Below are positions 31,944 through 40,418 of a stretch of 64,000 nt of DNA, piece after piece. The position numbers were made by a program, and so were the translations under genes. The stretch lies in assembly GCA_050946935.1 (NCBI GenBank), contig JBMNVR010000001.1:62001-126000 (forward strand). Reading direction: 5' to 3'. The notes beneath the pieces were generated by a model that was not told the origin of the DNA, ran no database searches, and saw only the letters and a program-made list of their open reading frames with translations. Source of the stretch: UQRS01 sp050946935 (lineage in GTDB: Bacteria; Bacillota; Clostridia; Oscillospirales; Acutalibacteraceae). Every line of letters starts with the position of its first letter. Position 1 is the stretch's first letter.

Positions 31944-32120
31944 TCATTGTGTATTCAATTTCTTTTGTTTAGCGTAACCTATAAAGCCAAGTATTAGCAA
32001 CGGAACACCAAACATAAAATATGCGAGGAAAAACAATGTGCCTACTGCATATAAAATTCCGGCAACGAGCGCTGCCCAACTTTTTTTAATAAGGAAGCCC
32101 AACCAACCAAACACCGCACC
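31944..32120 (-). pseudogene. 5'-truncated small membrane protein gene
   Basis: The minus frame ending at TGA 31944 reads GAVFGWLGFLIKKSWAALVA, then GILYAVGTLFFLAYFMFGVP and a short Lys-rich end: two membrane helices typical of small bacterial membrane proteins. An in-frame TAA just upstream and lack of a start codon with a ribosome site show that the 5' end is missing. Confidence 0.5.
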
Positions 32121-32162
32121 TATTAAAAAAATTTAAATACAACCTATGATGAGATTTTTAAA

Positions 32163-32344
32163 ATATAAATTGCTTTGCGCAGCAAAGTTACCGAGTTCTC
32201 TTGCCGGTTCTCTCTTATCTATTATCTGAAAACGGCAATTTTCTTTCAGAGAACAGAGAAGAACGAAAAAGTGAAAAGTAGGAAAGCACAAAAAGGAACG
32301 ACAATTTTCGACAGAAAATTGTCGTTCCTTTTTGGCAATAGACC
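32163..32344. repeat. ~180-bp dispersed repeat, copy 1
   Basis: Direct copy of the sequence at 35070-35248, including an identical 43-nt block (starting CAATTTTCTTTCAGAGAACA). It holds a CTTTGC...GCAAAG hairpin at its start and ends with a 20-bp perfect stem (32290-32309 with 32314-32333, loop GACA) that can serve as a terminator for the antiporter gene. Confidence 0.85.
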
Positions 32345-32494
32345 ATTCTTTTGATACCAACGCCCCCCCTTTTTTGAGTTTTTGAGCATTAGGGGGTTCG
32401 TTTTGAAAACAAGGGGTTCAGTAACGTGTGGAACAGGAAAAAGCATAACATTTGCTACAACAAATGAGATTGCTGCCGGAAACAAGGCACACGA

Positions 32495-33715
32495 TTATGC
32501 TTTATGAAATTCACCCGCCCACTCAAAGCCTTTCTTTGCAATAATCACTGCAATGATTTCATTGATAACAGCCGCAGCGGCTATGGTACCCTGGATGATT
32601 TGTGCGCAATCGGGAGCAGCTGCGGACAGGGTGGAAACAGCAATGCCGGTGAATACCAATGAGACTCCGGAATGGGGAAGTAATGTAAATCCAAGATATT
32701 TTTGCACTGTTTTCGGCATTTTTGTCGCCTTTGCACCGAGTCTTGCACCGAAATATTTTCCGAGAGCCCGAAATACAATATACAACGCGGTAAACAGTCC
32801 TGCACCCAATATCGCATGATAATCCAGCGGTGCGCCGAGATTCAAAATAACGATAATCATAGATACGGACAAAATAGGATTGAAATCCGAAACGATTTCA
32901 GCAAGCCGCTCTTCCGATACGATATTTGAAAATGCGGCAGAAAACGCCATGCCCATAAGCATAAAATTCAGCATGGGGGAAGGCATCAGACATGTGTTGC
33001 ACAAATAGCCGATTCCTGATGTAACCAATATCATTGAAATTAAAATGCCGAGCGTAACTGCTTTACTCTTTTTCTTTCTCAGCAAGAATCCGGCCGGGAT
33101 TCCCGTAACTGCGCCGATCAGCAATGGCAACAGAATCATCACAGGAATTGTCCAAACCGGCATCGCTGCGCCGGAAATGCCTCGGGCAACAATGGCAACT
33201 GTGGTGAAAAACACGGCAACGCCCACCATATCGTCCAGAGCTGCCATTGGAATTAAGGTTCTTGTCACCGGACCGTCTGTTTTAAATTCCCGTACAATAG
33301 AAAGAGCGGGTGCAGGAGCTGTTGCAAGTGCAATTCCTCCGAACAAGAAGGCAAGATATACCGGGATGTCGCTGATGACAAATACAACACTGAATGCAAG
33401 GGAAACTAACAAAAAAGTACATAGCGATTGTGAAAGCGTAGTAAAAATTAACGCTTTTCCATACTGCCTCATTCGTTTCCAAACAAGTTCTGTTCCAATC
33501 ATCAATCCTACCGCACATTCAAGAACATGGATAATGTTCTGATACCATCCTGCCTGAATCAACACATCCGGTATCAGAGAAAAAGCATACGGACCGAGTA
33601 TCATTCCGGCAATCAGCCAGCCGAGAATCGACGGCAGTTTAATTTTAGATACCAATTTACCGACAATAAAAGCGATTGCAACAGCGGCAACCCATCTCAA
33701 TATCAACAATATCAT
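32495..33715 (-). CDS. CPA2-family cation:proton antiporter
   Basis: 406 residues, about 12 membrane helices. VGKLVSKIKLPSILGWLIAGMILGP near the start and GGIALATAPAPALSIVREF in the middle are typical of Kef/NapA-like CPA2 antiporters, which exchange Na+ or K+ for H+. No C-terminal RCK domain is present. Its ATG overlaps the stop of the upstream tetR gene by 4 bp (ATGA), so the regulator and transporter are one operon. AT-richer than the host genes; probably acquired. Confidence 0.87.
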   Translation of the reverse strand: MILLILRWVAAVAIAFIVGKLVSKIKLPSILGWLIAGMILGPYAFSLIPDVLIQAGWYQNIIHVLECAVGLMIGTELVWKRMRQYGKALIFTTLSQSLCTFLLVSLAFSVVFVISDIPVYLAFLFGGIALATAPAPALSIVREFKTDGPVTRTLIPMAALDDMVGVAVFFTTVAIVARGISGAAMPVWTIPVMILLPLLIGAVTGIPAGFLLRKKKSKAVTLGILISMILVTSGIGYLCNTCLMPSPMLNFMLMGMAFSAAFSNIVSEERLAEIVSDFNPILSVSMIIVILNLGAPLDYHAILGAGLFTALYIVFRALGKYFGARLGAKATKMPKTVQKYLGFTLLPHSGVSLVFTGIAVSTLSAAAPDCAQIIQGTIAAAAVINEIIAVIIAKKGFEWAGEFHKA

Positions 33716-34323
33716 TTTTGTTTCTCCTGTTCTGCAATCCCATACAGTATAAAATCAAACAGTTTAGGCAACTCTTTTTCATGAGCTGACAATGTCTCGG
33801 AAAACGACAAATTGCCTATCGCAGGAGAACTGAAATAACCGTTGAACATATTCTGCATAAGCTTTAAATATTGCAAGCAGTTTTCTCTCGTCACGCCCGG
33901 GCGCAATGTAATCTGATTCAATAAGTGTTCGTATATGCTCTGGTTAAAGCTGTCAAATTCCGTTCGAGCTTTCTCAATATCCTTTTTCAATTTGTCAGGT
34001 GGCTGTAAGATAGAATCAAAGAAAATTCTCGATTCATTTTCGTGCTCTCGAAAGAAAGACAGCCTTGCCGCTGTGTATTTCTGTATATCTGTTCCGACAT
34101 TTTTGCCTTTCAGATATTCCGAAAGGCTGTGAAAACACTGACGTACACAGGCAAGGAAAAGCTCGTCTTTATTTTCAAAATTATGATACAGCAATCCTTT
34201 TGATATTCCTGCGTTGCAGATATTGTTAAGTGATGATGCCGCGTAACCCTTTGACCCGAATTCATCCATTGCAGCCACAAGGATTCGCTCTTTCGTTCGT
34301 TCTGTTTTTTCCTCTTTTCGCAT
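33712..34323 (-). CDS. TetR-family regulator
   Basis: 203 residues. Residues about 8-55 form the TetR DNA-binding domain (RILVAAMDEFGSKGYAASSLNNICNAGISKGLLYHNFENKDELF). The C-terminal domain is of the ligand-binding type with no assigned ligand. It probably represses its own operon with the antiporter; two repeated TATAGAC half-sites occur around the promoter. Confidence 0.9.
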   Translation of the reverse strand: MRKEEKTERTKERILVAAMDEFGSKGYAASSLNNICNAGISKGLLYHNFENKDELFLACVRQCFHSLSEYLKGKNVGTDIQKYTAARLSFFREHENESRIFFDSILQPPDKLKKDIEKARTEFDSFNQSIYEHLLNQITLRPGVTRENCLQYLKLMQNMFNGYFSSPAIGNLSFSETLSAHEKELPKLFDFILYGIAEQEKQK

Positions 34324-34345
34324 CTTTGTGCCTCCTTAAGGCAAA

Positions 34346-34394
34346 ATATAGACTGCACAATCTATATTATAACAATTATAGACCGAAAGGTCAA
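34346..34394 (-). promoter_or_regulatory. tetR-antiporter promoter and operator
   Basis: On the minus strand, TTGACC (34389-34394), 17 nt, TATAAT (34366-34371). ATATAGA...TCTATAT (34346-34367) and GACC-GAAA-GGTC (34381-34392) are inverted repeats on either side of the -10 box; TATAGAC occurs at 34347 and 34377. These are likely TetR binding sites. Confidence 0.7.
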
Positions 34395-35069
34395 TAATAT
34401 TAATCGATGTTTTCTATACCCTGTCTTCGGCCAATGAGAGAAAAGCGGTAATGATATGAACGAAGTGTTGTTTGTTTGTGAACTTTAGCACTCTCCTCAA
34501 AATTTATCTCCACGAATAGCGGCTAAATCAATTTTTTAACGATTACTCAAAGATTTAACGATTGCCCCATAAATTTAATGATTACCAAAATTTCAACGAT
34601 TGCTTGGGGTATCGAAACACCGAAAGCCGCATATAAGAACAACACCCGACAGGGAAATCATCCTGGCAGGGTGTCTGCTTTTGCGGTAATGTCGCTGTAA
34701 AGCTCCATTCTATGCGGTTTTTCGTACAAAGCTAAAGACCGTTACTTCGATACGCTTTGTATCAAAATAACGGTCTTTTCTGAAAAGGTCGGACGATTTA
34801 GACCCATACAGCGCTTTGACGCATGGATTCGAACCCTCGTAATCAATTATTCATCAGCATAAGCGAATTCATCATTCAATATTCATTGAAAATCCTGTCG
34901 AATGAATGATGAATAGTGAATAATGAATAATACAAAACGAAAATCCTGCCGACAATAATCGACAGGATTTTCGTTTTGTAAAGACTTGATGAAAAAGATG
35001 CCGTTATTAGCGCTTGCTTTATTTTAATGCCTGTTCTTCATGCCAAGTTTTTCTCATGCAAAATATATT
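34395..35069. other. Gene-free stretch rich in repeats and hairpins
   Basis: No gene seen. It contains four imperfect direct repeats of AAYGATTRC at 34538, 34557, 34577 and 34595 (18-20 nt spacing), hairpins at 34734-34778 (AAAGACCGTTA arms, U-run) and 34932-34979 (17-bp perfect stem), a hairpin near 34647-34680, an isolated T-arm-like GGATTCGAACCC at 34825, and AT-rich ATTCAT-type inverted repeats (34840-34930). Confidence 0.6.
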
Positions 35070-35248
35070 TATAAATTGCTTTGCGTCAGCAAAGCTACCG
35101 ATTTTCTTATCTGTTCTCTTTTATCTGTTATCCGGAAGCGACAATTTTCTTTCAGAGAACAGAGAAGAACGAAAAAGTGAAAAGAGAAAAGTACAAAAAG
35201 AAACGACAACTTTCTGTCGAAAATTGTCGCTTCTTTTTGCGAAAGACC
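35070..35248. repeat. ~180-bp dispersed repeat, copy 2
   Basis: Same orientation as copy 1 at 32163-32344; the pair flanks the antiporter-tetR operon. The terminal stem (35195-35214 with 35219-35238) is kept although several bases differ from copy 1, suggesting that the structure matters. Confidence 0.85.
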
Positions 35249-35320
35249 GCGCAAACGGAGCAGAAACGAGGTAAAACCGCACAAAAGTACACCTATTGTA
35301 TCGTCTGCTGGTCAATCAAA

Positions 35321-35905
35321 TTAGATTTCTTCAACGAAGTGGTTGTTATACATATCCCAATATTTTCGATATACAAAATCACGGTTGTTGTCAAAGTTGA
35401 GCTGATACATTCGGAATATTACAGGAAAGTCTTTGGGCTGCCATTGTTCTTCATATGAATAGCAGTATTTCATACCAACTTTCCGCATTACATTTCCGCT
35501 TCTCGGATTGTTTCGGTCGTGTGTTGCTGTAATATATGGCAGACCGTCTTTTTTTACCTGTTCAACAACAGCCTTGCCAGCTTCCGTAACCATTCCCTGA
35601 TGCCAGAATTCTTTACGGAGTCCGTAACCGAAATCATGGTGTTCCTCCGTATCTACATTTATGTAGCCGATTGGATAATTGTCGCTTTTCAGGCAGATAG
35701 CATAGGCATATGCCTGCGGCTGCGCATATTTTGCTGCATACCTTTCTGCATAAAACTGTTTCGTTTCTTCAAGGCTTTTCATTGGGTACCATGGTAAGAA
35801 TTGATTAACTTCTTCATCTTTAAGAATAAGAAAAAGAGCATCCATATCTTCCTCAGAAAACTTTCGCAAAATCAAGCGTTCAGTTTTCAGTGTTGGTGTA
35901 TTCAC
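35321..35905 (-). CDS. GNAT-family N-acetyltransferase (RimJ/RimL-like)
   Basis: 194 residues. TERLILRKFSEEDMDALF at the start, YGLRKEFWHQGMVTEAGKAVVEQ (acetyl-CoA binding region) and NPRSGNVMRKVGMKYCY mark the RimJ/RimL branch, which acetylates protein N-termini or small amines. The substrate is not identifiable. Start at ATG 35905. Confidence 0.87.
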   Translation of the reverse strand: MNTPTLKTERLILRKFSEEDMDALFLILKDEEVNQFLPWYPMKSLEETKQFYAERYAAKYAQPQAYAYAICLKSDNYPIGYINVDTEEHHDFGYGLRKEFWHQGMVTEAGKAVVEQVKKDGLPYITATHDRNNPRSGNVMRKVGMKYCYSYEEQWQPKDFPVIFRMYQLNFDNNRDFVYRKYWDMYNNHFVEEI

Positions 35906-36120
35906 AAGTTTATTCCTTTCGTTTATCAGCCGATGTTTATGATACTTTCAATCATAACTTCTCCAAATTTCATTTGATTATAGCATATAAATATGATTTT
36001 TTCAATTCTACGCAAAACGCCCTCGACTGCCGGTATCTCTTCGGCCGCCGAGGGTATTTGCCATACATATTCGTGTTCCGGTACCTATGTTTTGGGTTAT
36101 TTTACCCCGGAAAGCAGGAA

Positions 36121-36154
36121 AAACCTCTCTTGTCTTGGTAGACAAAAGAGGTTT
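36121..36154 (-). terminator. Terminator of tRNA-Arg
   Basis: AAACCTCTTTTGTC / GACAAGAGAGGTTT (minus strand) 14-bp stem with one mismatch, 6-nt loop, followed by TTTCC, about 6 nt beyond the tRNA 3' end. Confidence 0.8.
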
Positions 36155-36159
36155 CTTTC

Positions 36160-36236
36160 TGGCCCGCCCGGAGGGATTCGAACCCCCGACCTTCAGAATC
36201 GGAATCTGCTACGCTATCCAGCTGCGCTACGGGCGG
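36160..36236 (-). tRNA. tRNA-Arg (anticodon CCG)
   Basis: On the minus strand: acceptor CCGCCCG (36230-36236) pairs with CGGGCGG (36164-36170), D-arm with GCGCAGCTGGAT, anticodon loop TTCCGAT with CCG at 36200-36202, T-arm with GGTTCGAATCC, discriminator G and an encoded CCA (36160-36162). It decodes CGG. A consensus promoter and a terminator flank it. Confidence 0.95.
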
Positions 36237-36249
36237 TGATGCGAGAAAT

Positions 36250-36278
36250 ATTATAGCACCTTGCTGCGGGATTGTCAA
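36250..36278 (-). promoter_or_regulatory. tRNA-Arg promoter
   Basis: Minus strand TTGACA (36273-36278), 17 nt, TATAAT (36250-36255), 14 nt before the mature tRNA 5' end: a perfect housekeeping promoter. Confidence 0.9.
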
Positions 36279-36327
36279 ATCAAATTCCCCCAGGGACAAA
36301 AATTTTTTGAGGCCTTTTAAAAAATGG

Positions 36328-36356
36328 TTGACACCATTTGTTTGGCCGCTTATAAT
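36328..36356 (+). promoter_or_regulatory. Promoter upstream of the decarboxylase genes
   Basis: TTGACA (36328-36333), 17 nt, TATAAT (36351-36356). The transcript would start near 36363 and meet the strong terminator at 36457-36510 before the first gene. Confidence 0.85.
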
Positions 36357-36361
36357 GAATA

Positions 36362-36510
36362 AGGCAATTTTTGGGGGAGTAGTCGGCATATTATATGCTG
36401 TTAAATCAACATCCTGTCGCTTTCTGCCGCTTGGCGGGGCTTCTGGTTTAACATGAAACGACAAGACCTGTATTTCGCCCGGACGGGCGGAGTATCGGTC
36501 TTGTTGTTTT
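36362..36510 (+). ncRNA. Candidate structured small RNA or attenuator leader
   Basis: About 150 nt bracketed by a consensus promoter and an intrinsic terminator. Internal pairings include GTTAAATC with GGTTTAAC (36401 and ~36446) and CCGC-TTG-GCGG. No T-box or known riboswitch core was recognised. It may be an independent small RNA or a leader controlling the Na+-pump decarboxylase genes by conditional termination. Confidence 0.45.
36457..36510 (+). terminator. Intrinsic terminator ahead of the decarboxylase gene
   Basis: AACGACAAGACC pairs with GGTCTTGTTGTT; inner CGCCC-GGAC-GGGCG extends the stem; TTTTTT follows. It stands 63 nt upstream of ATG 36573. Confidence 0.88.
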
Positions 36511-36572
36511 TTGCGGAAGCATTTCGGTCGGCCGCGCTCTTTCGGGTATACTGATTATCGAGGAGGATTTTT

Positions 36573-37700
36573 ATGGAGTTTTTGTATTCAAGTTTTCTGG
36601 CGCTGACCTGGCAGCAGGTGGTCATGTACCTTGTGGGCGGCCTGCTTATCTACCTTGCCATCTGCAAGGATTTTGAGCCGGCGCTGCTGCTGCCGATGGG
36701 CTTCGGCGCAATTTTGGTCAACCTGCCCTTTTCCGGCGTGATTGATCAGGTTATGGCCGGCGCGGGAGAGACCAATGGTATCATTCAATGGCTGTTTGAG
36801 GTCGGGATCGAAGCGTCGGAGGCTATGCCCATACTGCTGTTTATCGGTATCGGCGCGATGATTGACTTTGGCCCTCTGTTGGCAAGGCCTAAAATGTTTT
36901 TGTTCGGTGCGGCCGCTCAGTTCGGCATTTTTGCGGCGATTGTGGTTGCGGTGCTGCTCGGCTTCGATCTCAAGGACGCGGCGTCCATTGGTATGATCGG
37001 CGCGGCCGACGGCCCGACCTCCATCCTTGTGTCGCAGGTGCTCGGTTCCAATTTCGTCGGGCCGATCGCGGTGGTTGCCTACTCCTATATGGCGCTGGTG
37101 CCGATCATTCAGCCGGTCGTCATAAAAACCATCACCACCAAAAAAGAGCGTATGATCCGGATGGAGCATACGTCCAAGGTGATTTCCAAGCGCACCCGGA
37201 TTCTCTTCCCGATTATTGTTACCATTGTGGCCGGTCTGGTCGCGCCGATGTCGGTGTCGCTGGTCGGCTCGCTGATGTTCGGAAATCTTATCCGGGAGTG
37301 TGGCGTGCTGAATCGCCTGTCCCAGACGGCGCAAAATGAATTTTCCAACATTATCACGCTGCTGCTTGGGCTGACCATCTCCTTCAGCATGCGGGCGGAG
37401 CAGTTTGTCAGCCTGCAAACCATTTATATCATGGTGCTGGGACTGCTGGCCTTTATTTTCGATACCATCGGCGGCGTGCTTTTCGCCAAGCTGCTGAATC
37501 TTTTCTCGAAAAACAAGATCAATCCCATGATCGGCGCAGCCGGAATCTCCGCTTTCCCGATGGCGGCGCGTGTAGTGCAAAAGCTCTCGCTGTCGGAGGA
37601 TAAGACCAACCACCTGCTGATGGAGGCGGTCGGCGCCAACGTATCCGGGCAGATTGCTTCGGTCGTGGCCGGCGGTATGATCCTCGGATTCTTCTCATAA
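36573..37700 (+). CDS. Na+-translocating decarboxylase beta subunit (OadB/GcdB/MmdB family)
   Basis: 375 residues from ATG 36573 (GGAGGA upstream), about 9-10 membrane helices. GIGAMIDFGPLLARP, MIGAADGPT (with the conserved Asp of the ion site) and GAAGISAFPMAARVVQK are signature stretches of the beta subunit that couples decarboxylation of a carboxybiotin intermediate to Na+ export. Whether the substrate is oxaloacetate, methylmalonyl-CoA or glutaconyl-CoA cannot be told because the carboxyltransferase and biotin carrier are not in the window. Confidence 0.93.
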   Translation: MEFLYSSFLALTWQQVVMYLVGGLLIYLAICKDFEPALLLPMGFGAILVNLPFSGVIDQVMAGAGETNGIIQWLFEVGIEASEAMPILLFIGIGAMIDFGPLLARPKMFLFGAAAQFGIFAAIVVAVLLGFDLKDAASIGMIGAADGPTSILVSQVLGSNFVGPIAVVAYSYMALVPIIQPVVIKTITTKKERMIRMEHTSKVISKRTRILFPIIVTIVAGLVAPMSVSLVGSLMFGNLIRECGVLNRLSQTAQNEFSNIITLLLGLTISFSMRAEQFVSLQTIYIMVLGLLAFIFDTIGGVLFAKLLNLFSKNKINPMIGAAGISAFPMAARVVQKLSLSEDKTNHLLMEAVGANVSGQIASVVAGGMILGFFS

Positions 37701-37718
37701 CAAAAGGGGGAAATGACA

Positions 37719-37868
37719 ATGTCCGAAATATTGAAACAGGCGTTCCTGATTATGGGGCAGGGCATGGGCGGCATTATGGCGGTTATTCTTCTGCTGACGC
37801 TGATTGTATACCTTTTGTCCAAGCTGGATGCTGTCTCACAGCACAAAAACAAGGAAAAGGAACAGTAA
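37719..37868 (+). CDS. Small OadG-like gamma subunit
   Basis: 49 residues from ATG 37719, with AAAAGGGGG 8 nt upstream (ATG 37713 is too close). One membrane helix (MGGIMAVILLLTLIVYLLSK) with a short charged C-terminal end, the layout of decarboxylase gamma subunits, which hold the membrane and soluble parts together. It is immediately downstream of the beta subunit gene; being shorter than most OadG (about 80), assignment rests on position and layout. Confidence 0.65.
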   Translation: MSEILKQAFLIMGQGMGGIMAVILLLTLIVYLLSKLDAVSQHKNKEKEQ

Positions 37869-37950
37869 GTTTTCCGGTTGTTGCCCATTTTCGGGCATCC
37901 GGGGGCCGGTTTCTCCCTAATACCAAACGGGTTTATAAGGAGAGACGGGT

Positions 37951-38691
37951 ATGGCGAGTACAAATAAAACGACCAACGGACTGAATCAATGGGTGCTGAG
38001 CGACACCCCGAAGATGGAGGATTTCAACGCCGATAACCAGATTCTCGATGCGGCGATTACCAAGGCCAACGCCCCACTGACAGGCATTGGAGAGGGCGGC
38101 ATCACGGGAGAATATCTGGCGGAAGGGATCCGGGCCTTCGGCCGGTTCTGCATTGTGCTGGAAAACTCCAATTTTGACACGCCGCTGGTGCCGGACACTG
38201 CGGGAGCTCCCCTCTATGTCCGTGCCGGGGATCACATCAGCCTGGCCAACTGGAGTCAGGGAGACGATTACCAGCAGCTTTATATCGGAGTTAAGGAGAT
38301 CCTACCGTATTACGGCGTGGAGGCCGGTCTGGATCTGATCCGGGCGGAGGGGATTTACAAGGTGGTCAACACCGCGCTGAGCTGCAATCCGGAATCAGAT
38401 TTTATAAGCGCGCTGCTGATCCACCATGTGCCGGGAAACAGCGAGTATACCTATGGCCAGATCTGGATCGGCACGGGGATATACAAACGCTACAAGCTGC
38501 AAAGCACCGGCAAATGGACAGCCTGGACGGAGGTTTCGGGCAATCTGCAAAAGCGGCAGAGCGGGGATTCCTCCGCGCGGCCGGACGCGCCGCAGGCCGG
38601 CGAGTGCTATTTTGACGAGACGCTCGGCAAGCCGGTTTGGTGGCAGGCGGCCGGGGAACAGTGGGTGGACGCTGCGGGTACAGCGGTCTAG
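37951..38691 (+). CDS. Phage tail-fibre-like protein
   Basis: 246 residues from ATG 37951 (AAGGAG upstream). The start TNGLNQWVLSDTPKMEDFNADNQILD is typical of tail-fibre/receptor-binding proteins of Clostridial phages, followed by a carbohydrate-surface-like beta-rich region with TYGQIWIGTGIYKRYKLQST and a C-terminal WWQAAGEQWVDAAG segment. No other phage gene is near, so it is either a remnant of a prophage or a domesticated surface-binding protein. It ends ahead of a terminator at 38781. Confidence 0.65.
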   Translation: MASTNKTTNGLNQWVLSDTPKMEDFNADNQILDAAITKANAPLTGIGEGGITGEYLAEGIRAFGRFCIVLENSNFDTPLVPDTAGAPLYVRAGDHISLANWSQGDDYQQLYIGVKEILPYYGVEAGLDLIRAEGIYKVVNTALSCNPESDFISALLIHHVPGNSEYTYGQIWIGTGIYKRYKLQSTGKWTAWTEVSGNLQKRQSGDSSARPDAPQAGECYFDETLGKPVWWQAAGEQWVDAAGTAV

Positions 38692-38943
38692 GCCTGGGGC
38701 CGGGCGCTGTAGGAGAGCGGCTTGCGCATCGGAGCAAAGCGGGATATCTCGCCTTTGGCAAAAAACAGAAATGGTTTTCGAACCGCCGCATGTGTGTCAT
38801 GCGGCGGTTTTTCTTTTTCGGGTTCATGCGCAGCCTGCGGTGTTTCCCGACTTTTTCTCCATACACGGCAGAGCGCGTTGTCCGTTTTTGTGCAAAAAGA
38901 ATCCGGCCGCGCCAAACGGTGGGATAAAATTTTGCACACTCTC
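38692..38943. other. Gene-free stretch between tail-fibre-like gene and rhaB promoter
   Basis: Apart from the terminator at 38781-38818 no feature is seen; open frames here are short and not protein-like. Confidence 0.5.
38781..38818 (+). terminator. Terminator after the tail-fibre-like gene
   Basis: AACCGCCGCATG / CATGCGGCGGTT perfect 12-bp stem, 5-nt loop, followed by TTTCTTTTT. Confidence 0.9.
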
Positions 38944-38972
38944 TTGACAGCGCGGGATCGCATCTGTATAAT
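38944..38972 (+). promoter_or_regulatory. rhaBAD promoter
   Basis: TTGACA (38944-38949), 17 nt, TATAAT (38967-38972), 43 nt upstream of the rhaB start. Confidence 0.85.
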
Positions 38973-38981
38973 AAACATGAT

Positions 38982-38995
38982 TTAAAACGTTTTAA
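38982..38995. promoter_or_regulatory. Palindromic operator at the rhaBAD start site
   Basis: TTAAAACGTTTTAA is a perfect 14-bp palindrome with the central CG typical of LacI-family operators, lying just after the -10 box, where a repressor would block transcription. Confidence 0.65.
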
Positions 38996-39014
38996 GAATG
39001 GGTGGTGACGTCTC

Positions 39015-40418
39015 ATGCGCCGCTTTTTGGCTATTGACATCGGCGCGTCCAGCGGGCGACATATCCTGGGCTGGATGGAGGATGGGCGGCTTCAGCTCCG
39101 GGAGGTATACCGGTTTAAAAACAAAATGGTGCGGGAGAATGGGCATCTCTGCTGGAATTTGCCCTATCTCTCGAGGGAGATTCTGTCCGGCCTTCGCCGG
39201 TGCAAAGAGCTGGATTGTCCGCCGTCCTTTGTCGGCATCGACACCTGGGGTGTGGATTTTGTACTGGTCAACGGAGAGGGGCTTCCGGTCGGCGACGCGG
39301 TCGCTTACCGGGACGGCCGGACCGACGGCGTGCGGGAGCGCGTGGCGGAGATTCTCTCCCCCGAGGTGCAGTACAACCGCACCGGGATCCAGCCGCAGCC
39401 TTTTAATACCATCTATCAGCTTTGCACCGTGCGGGAGGAGCAGAAGCGAGCCGATCGGCTGCTGTTTGTGCCGGAGTATCTGAATGCCTTCCTGACCGGA
39501 GAGATGCGAAGCGAATATACAATCGCTTCGACCAGCGGACTGCTTGACTGCCGAACCCGGGACTGGGATCGGGAGATGATGGAAAGGCTCGGCATTCGGT
39601 CCGCTTTGTTTGGAACGATCGAGATGCCCGGCGTATCGCTCGGCCGCTTCCGGCCGGAGGTGGCACAGTCGGTTGGGTTTTCGGCCGAGGTGATTCTAAC
39701 CGCCGCCCACGATACCGCGTCGGCCGTGCTCGCCGTGCCGGAGGCGGAGAGCCTCTATATTAGTTCGGGGACCTGGTCGCTGCTGGGTACCGAGCTGGCC
39801 GAGCCGATCACCTCTCCCGAAAGCTTGGCGGCCGGTTTTACCAATGAGGGGGGCGGCTACGGCGGCTACCGGTATCTGAAAAACATCATGGGTCTTTGGA
39901 TGATTCAGTCCATCCGGTCGGAGCTGGGCGGCGCGCACAGCTTTGACGACCTCTGCCGCATGGCAGAGGACAGCCGGTTTGACGCTGTGGTTGATGTAAA
40001 CGACGACAGCTTTCTCGCGCCCAAAAGCATGAGCGCGGCGGTTCGGCTGTACTGTGAGCGGCATAGTCTGCCGGTGCCGCGCTATACTGGGGATTTGCTG
40101 CGCTGCGTTTATCGCAGCCTTGCCGAGAGCTATGCCGGCGCAGTGGAGGGCCTTTGCCGTCTGACGGGCAAGCGGTTCGACCGGGTTCACATCGTCGGCG
40201 GCGGCAGCCGGGACAGCTATCTCAACCGGCTGACAGCCGAAGCGGTCGGCCTGCCGGTTGTGACCGGCCCGACCGAGGCGACGGCCGCCGGCAATCTGCT
40301 GGTGCAGATGATTGCGGCCGGGGAAATTGCGGATCTGGCCGAGGGACGCCGGATTATCCGCGCCTCTCTCGATGTAGAGGGGGCGCCAACCATAGGAAGG
40401 AGTGGTCACGTTGAATAA
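39015..40418 (+). CDS. rhaB: Rhamnulokinase
   Basis: 467 residues from ATG 39015. It has the FGGY-kinase layout: FLAIDIGASSGRH at the start (phosphate-1 motif), VGIDTWGVDFVL, HDTASAVLAVP, SSGTWSLLGTEL and a late IVGGGSRDSYLNRLTAEA (adenosine motif). It phosphorylates L-rhamnulose to L-rhamnulose-1-phosphate. It overlaps the start of rhaA by 8 nt in an operon with rhaD. Confidence 0.95.
   Translation: MRRFLAIDIGASSGRHILGWMEDGRLQLREVYRFKNKMVRENGHLCWNLPYLSREILSGLRRCKELDCPPSFVGIDTWGVDFVLVNGEGLPVGDAVAYRDGRTDGVRERVAEILSPEVQYNRTGIQPQPFNTIYQLCTVREEQKRADRLLFVPEYLNAFLTGEMRSEYTIASTSGLLDCRTRDWDREMMERLGIRSALFGTIEMPGVSLGRFRPEVAQSVGFSAEVILTAAHDTASAVLAVPEAESLYISSGTWSLLGTELAEPITSPESLAAGFTNEGGGYGGYRYLKNIMGLWMIQSIRSELGGAHSFDDLCRMAEDSRFDAVVDVNDDSFLAPKSMSAAVRLYCERHSLPVPRYTGDLLRCVYRSLAESYAGAVEGLCRLTGKRFDRVHIVGGGSRDSYLNRLTAEAVGLPVVTGPTEATAAGNLLVQMIAAGEIADLAEGRRIIRASLDVEGAPTIGRSGHVE

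Noticed and set aside
32246..32485. Minus-strand 79-codon frame after the antiporter
   Set aside because: It runs through the repeat hairpin and shows no protein-like features.
34825..34836. tRNA T-arm-like GGATTCGAACCC
   Set aside because: No acceptor, D or anticodon arm can be folded around it; at most a fragment.
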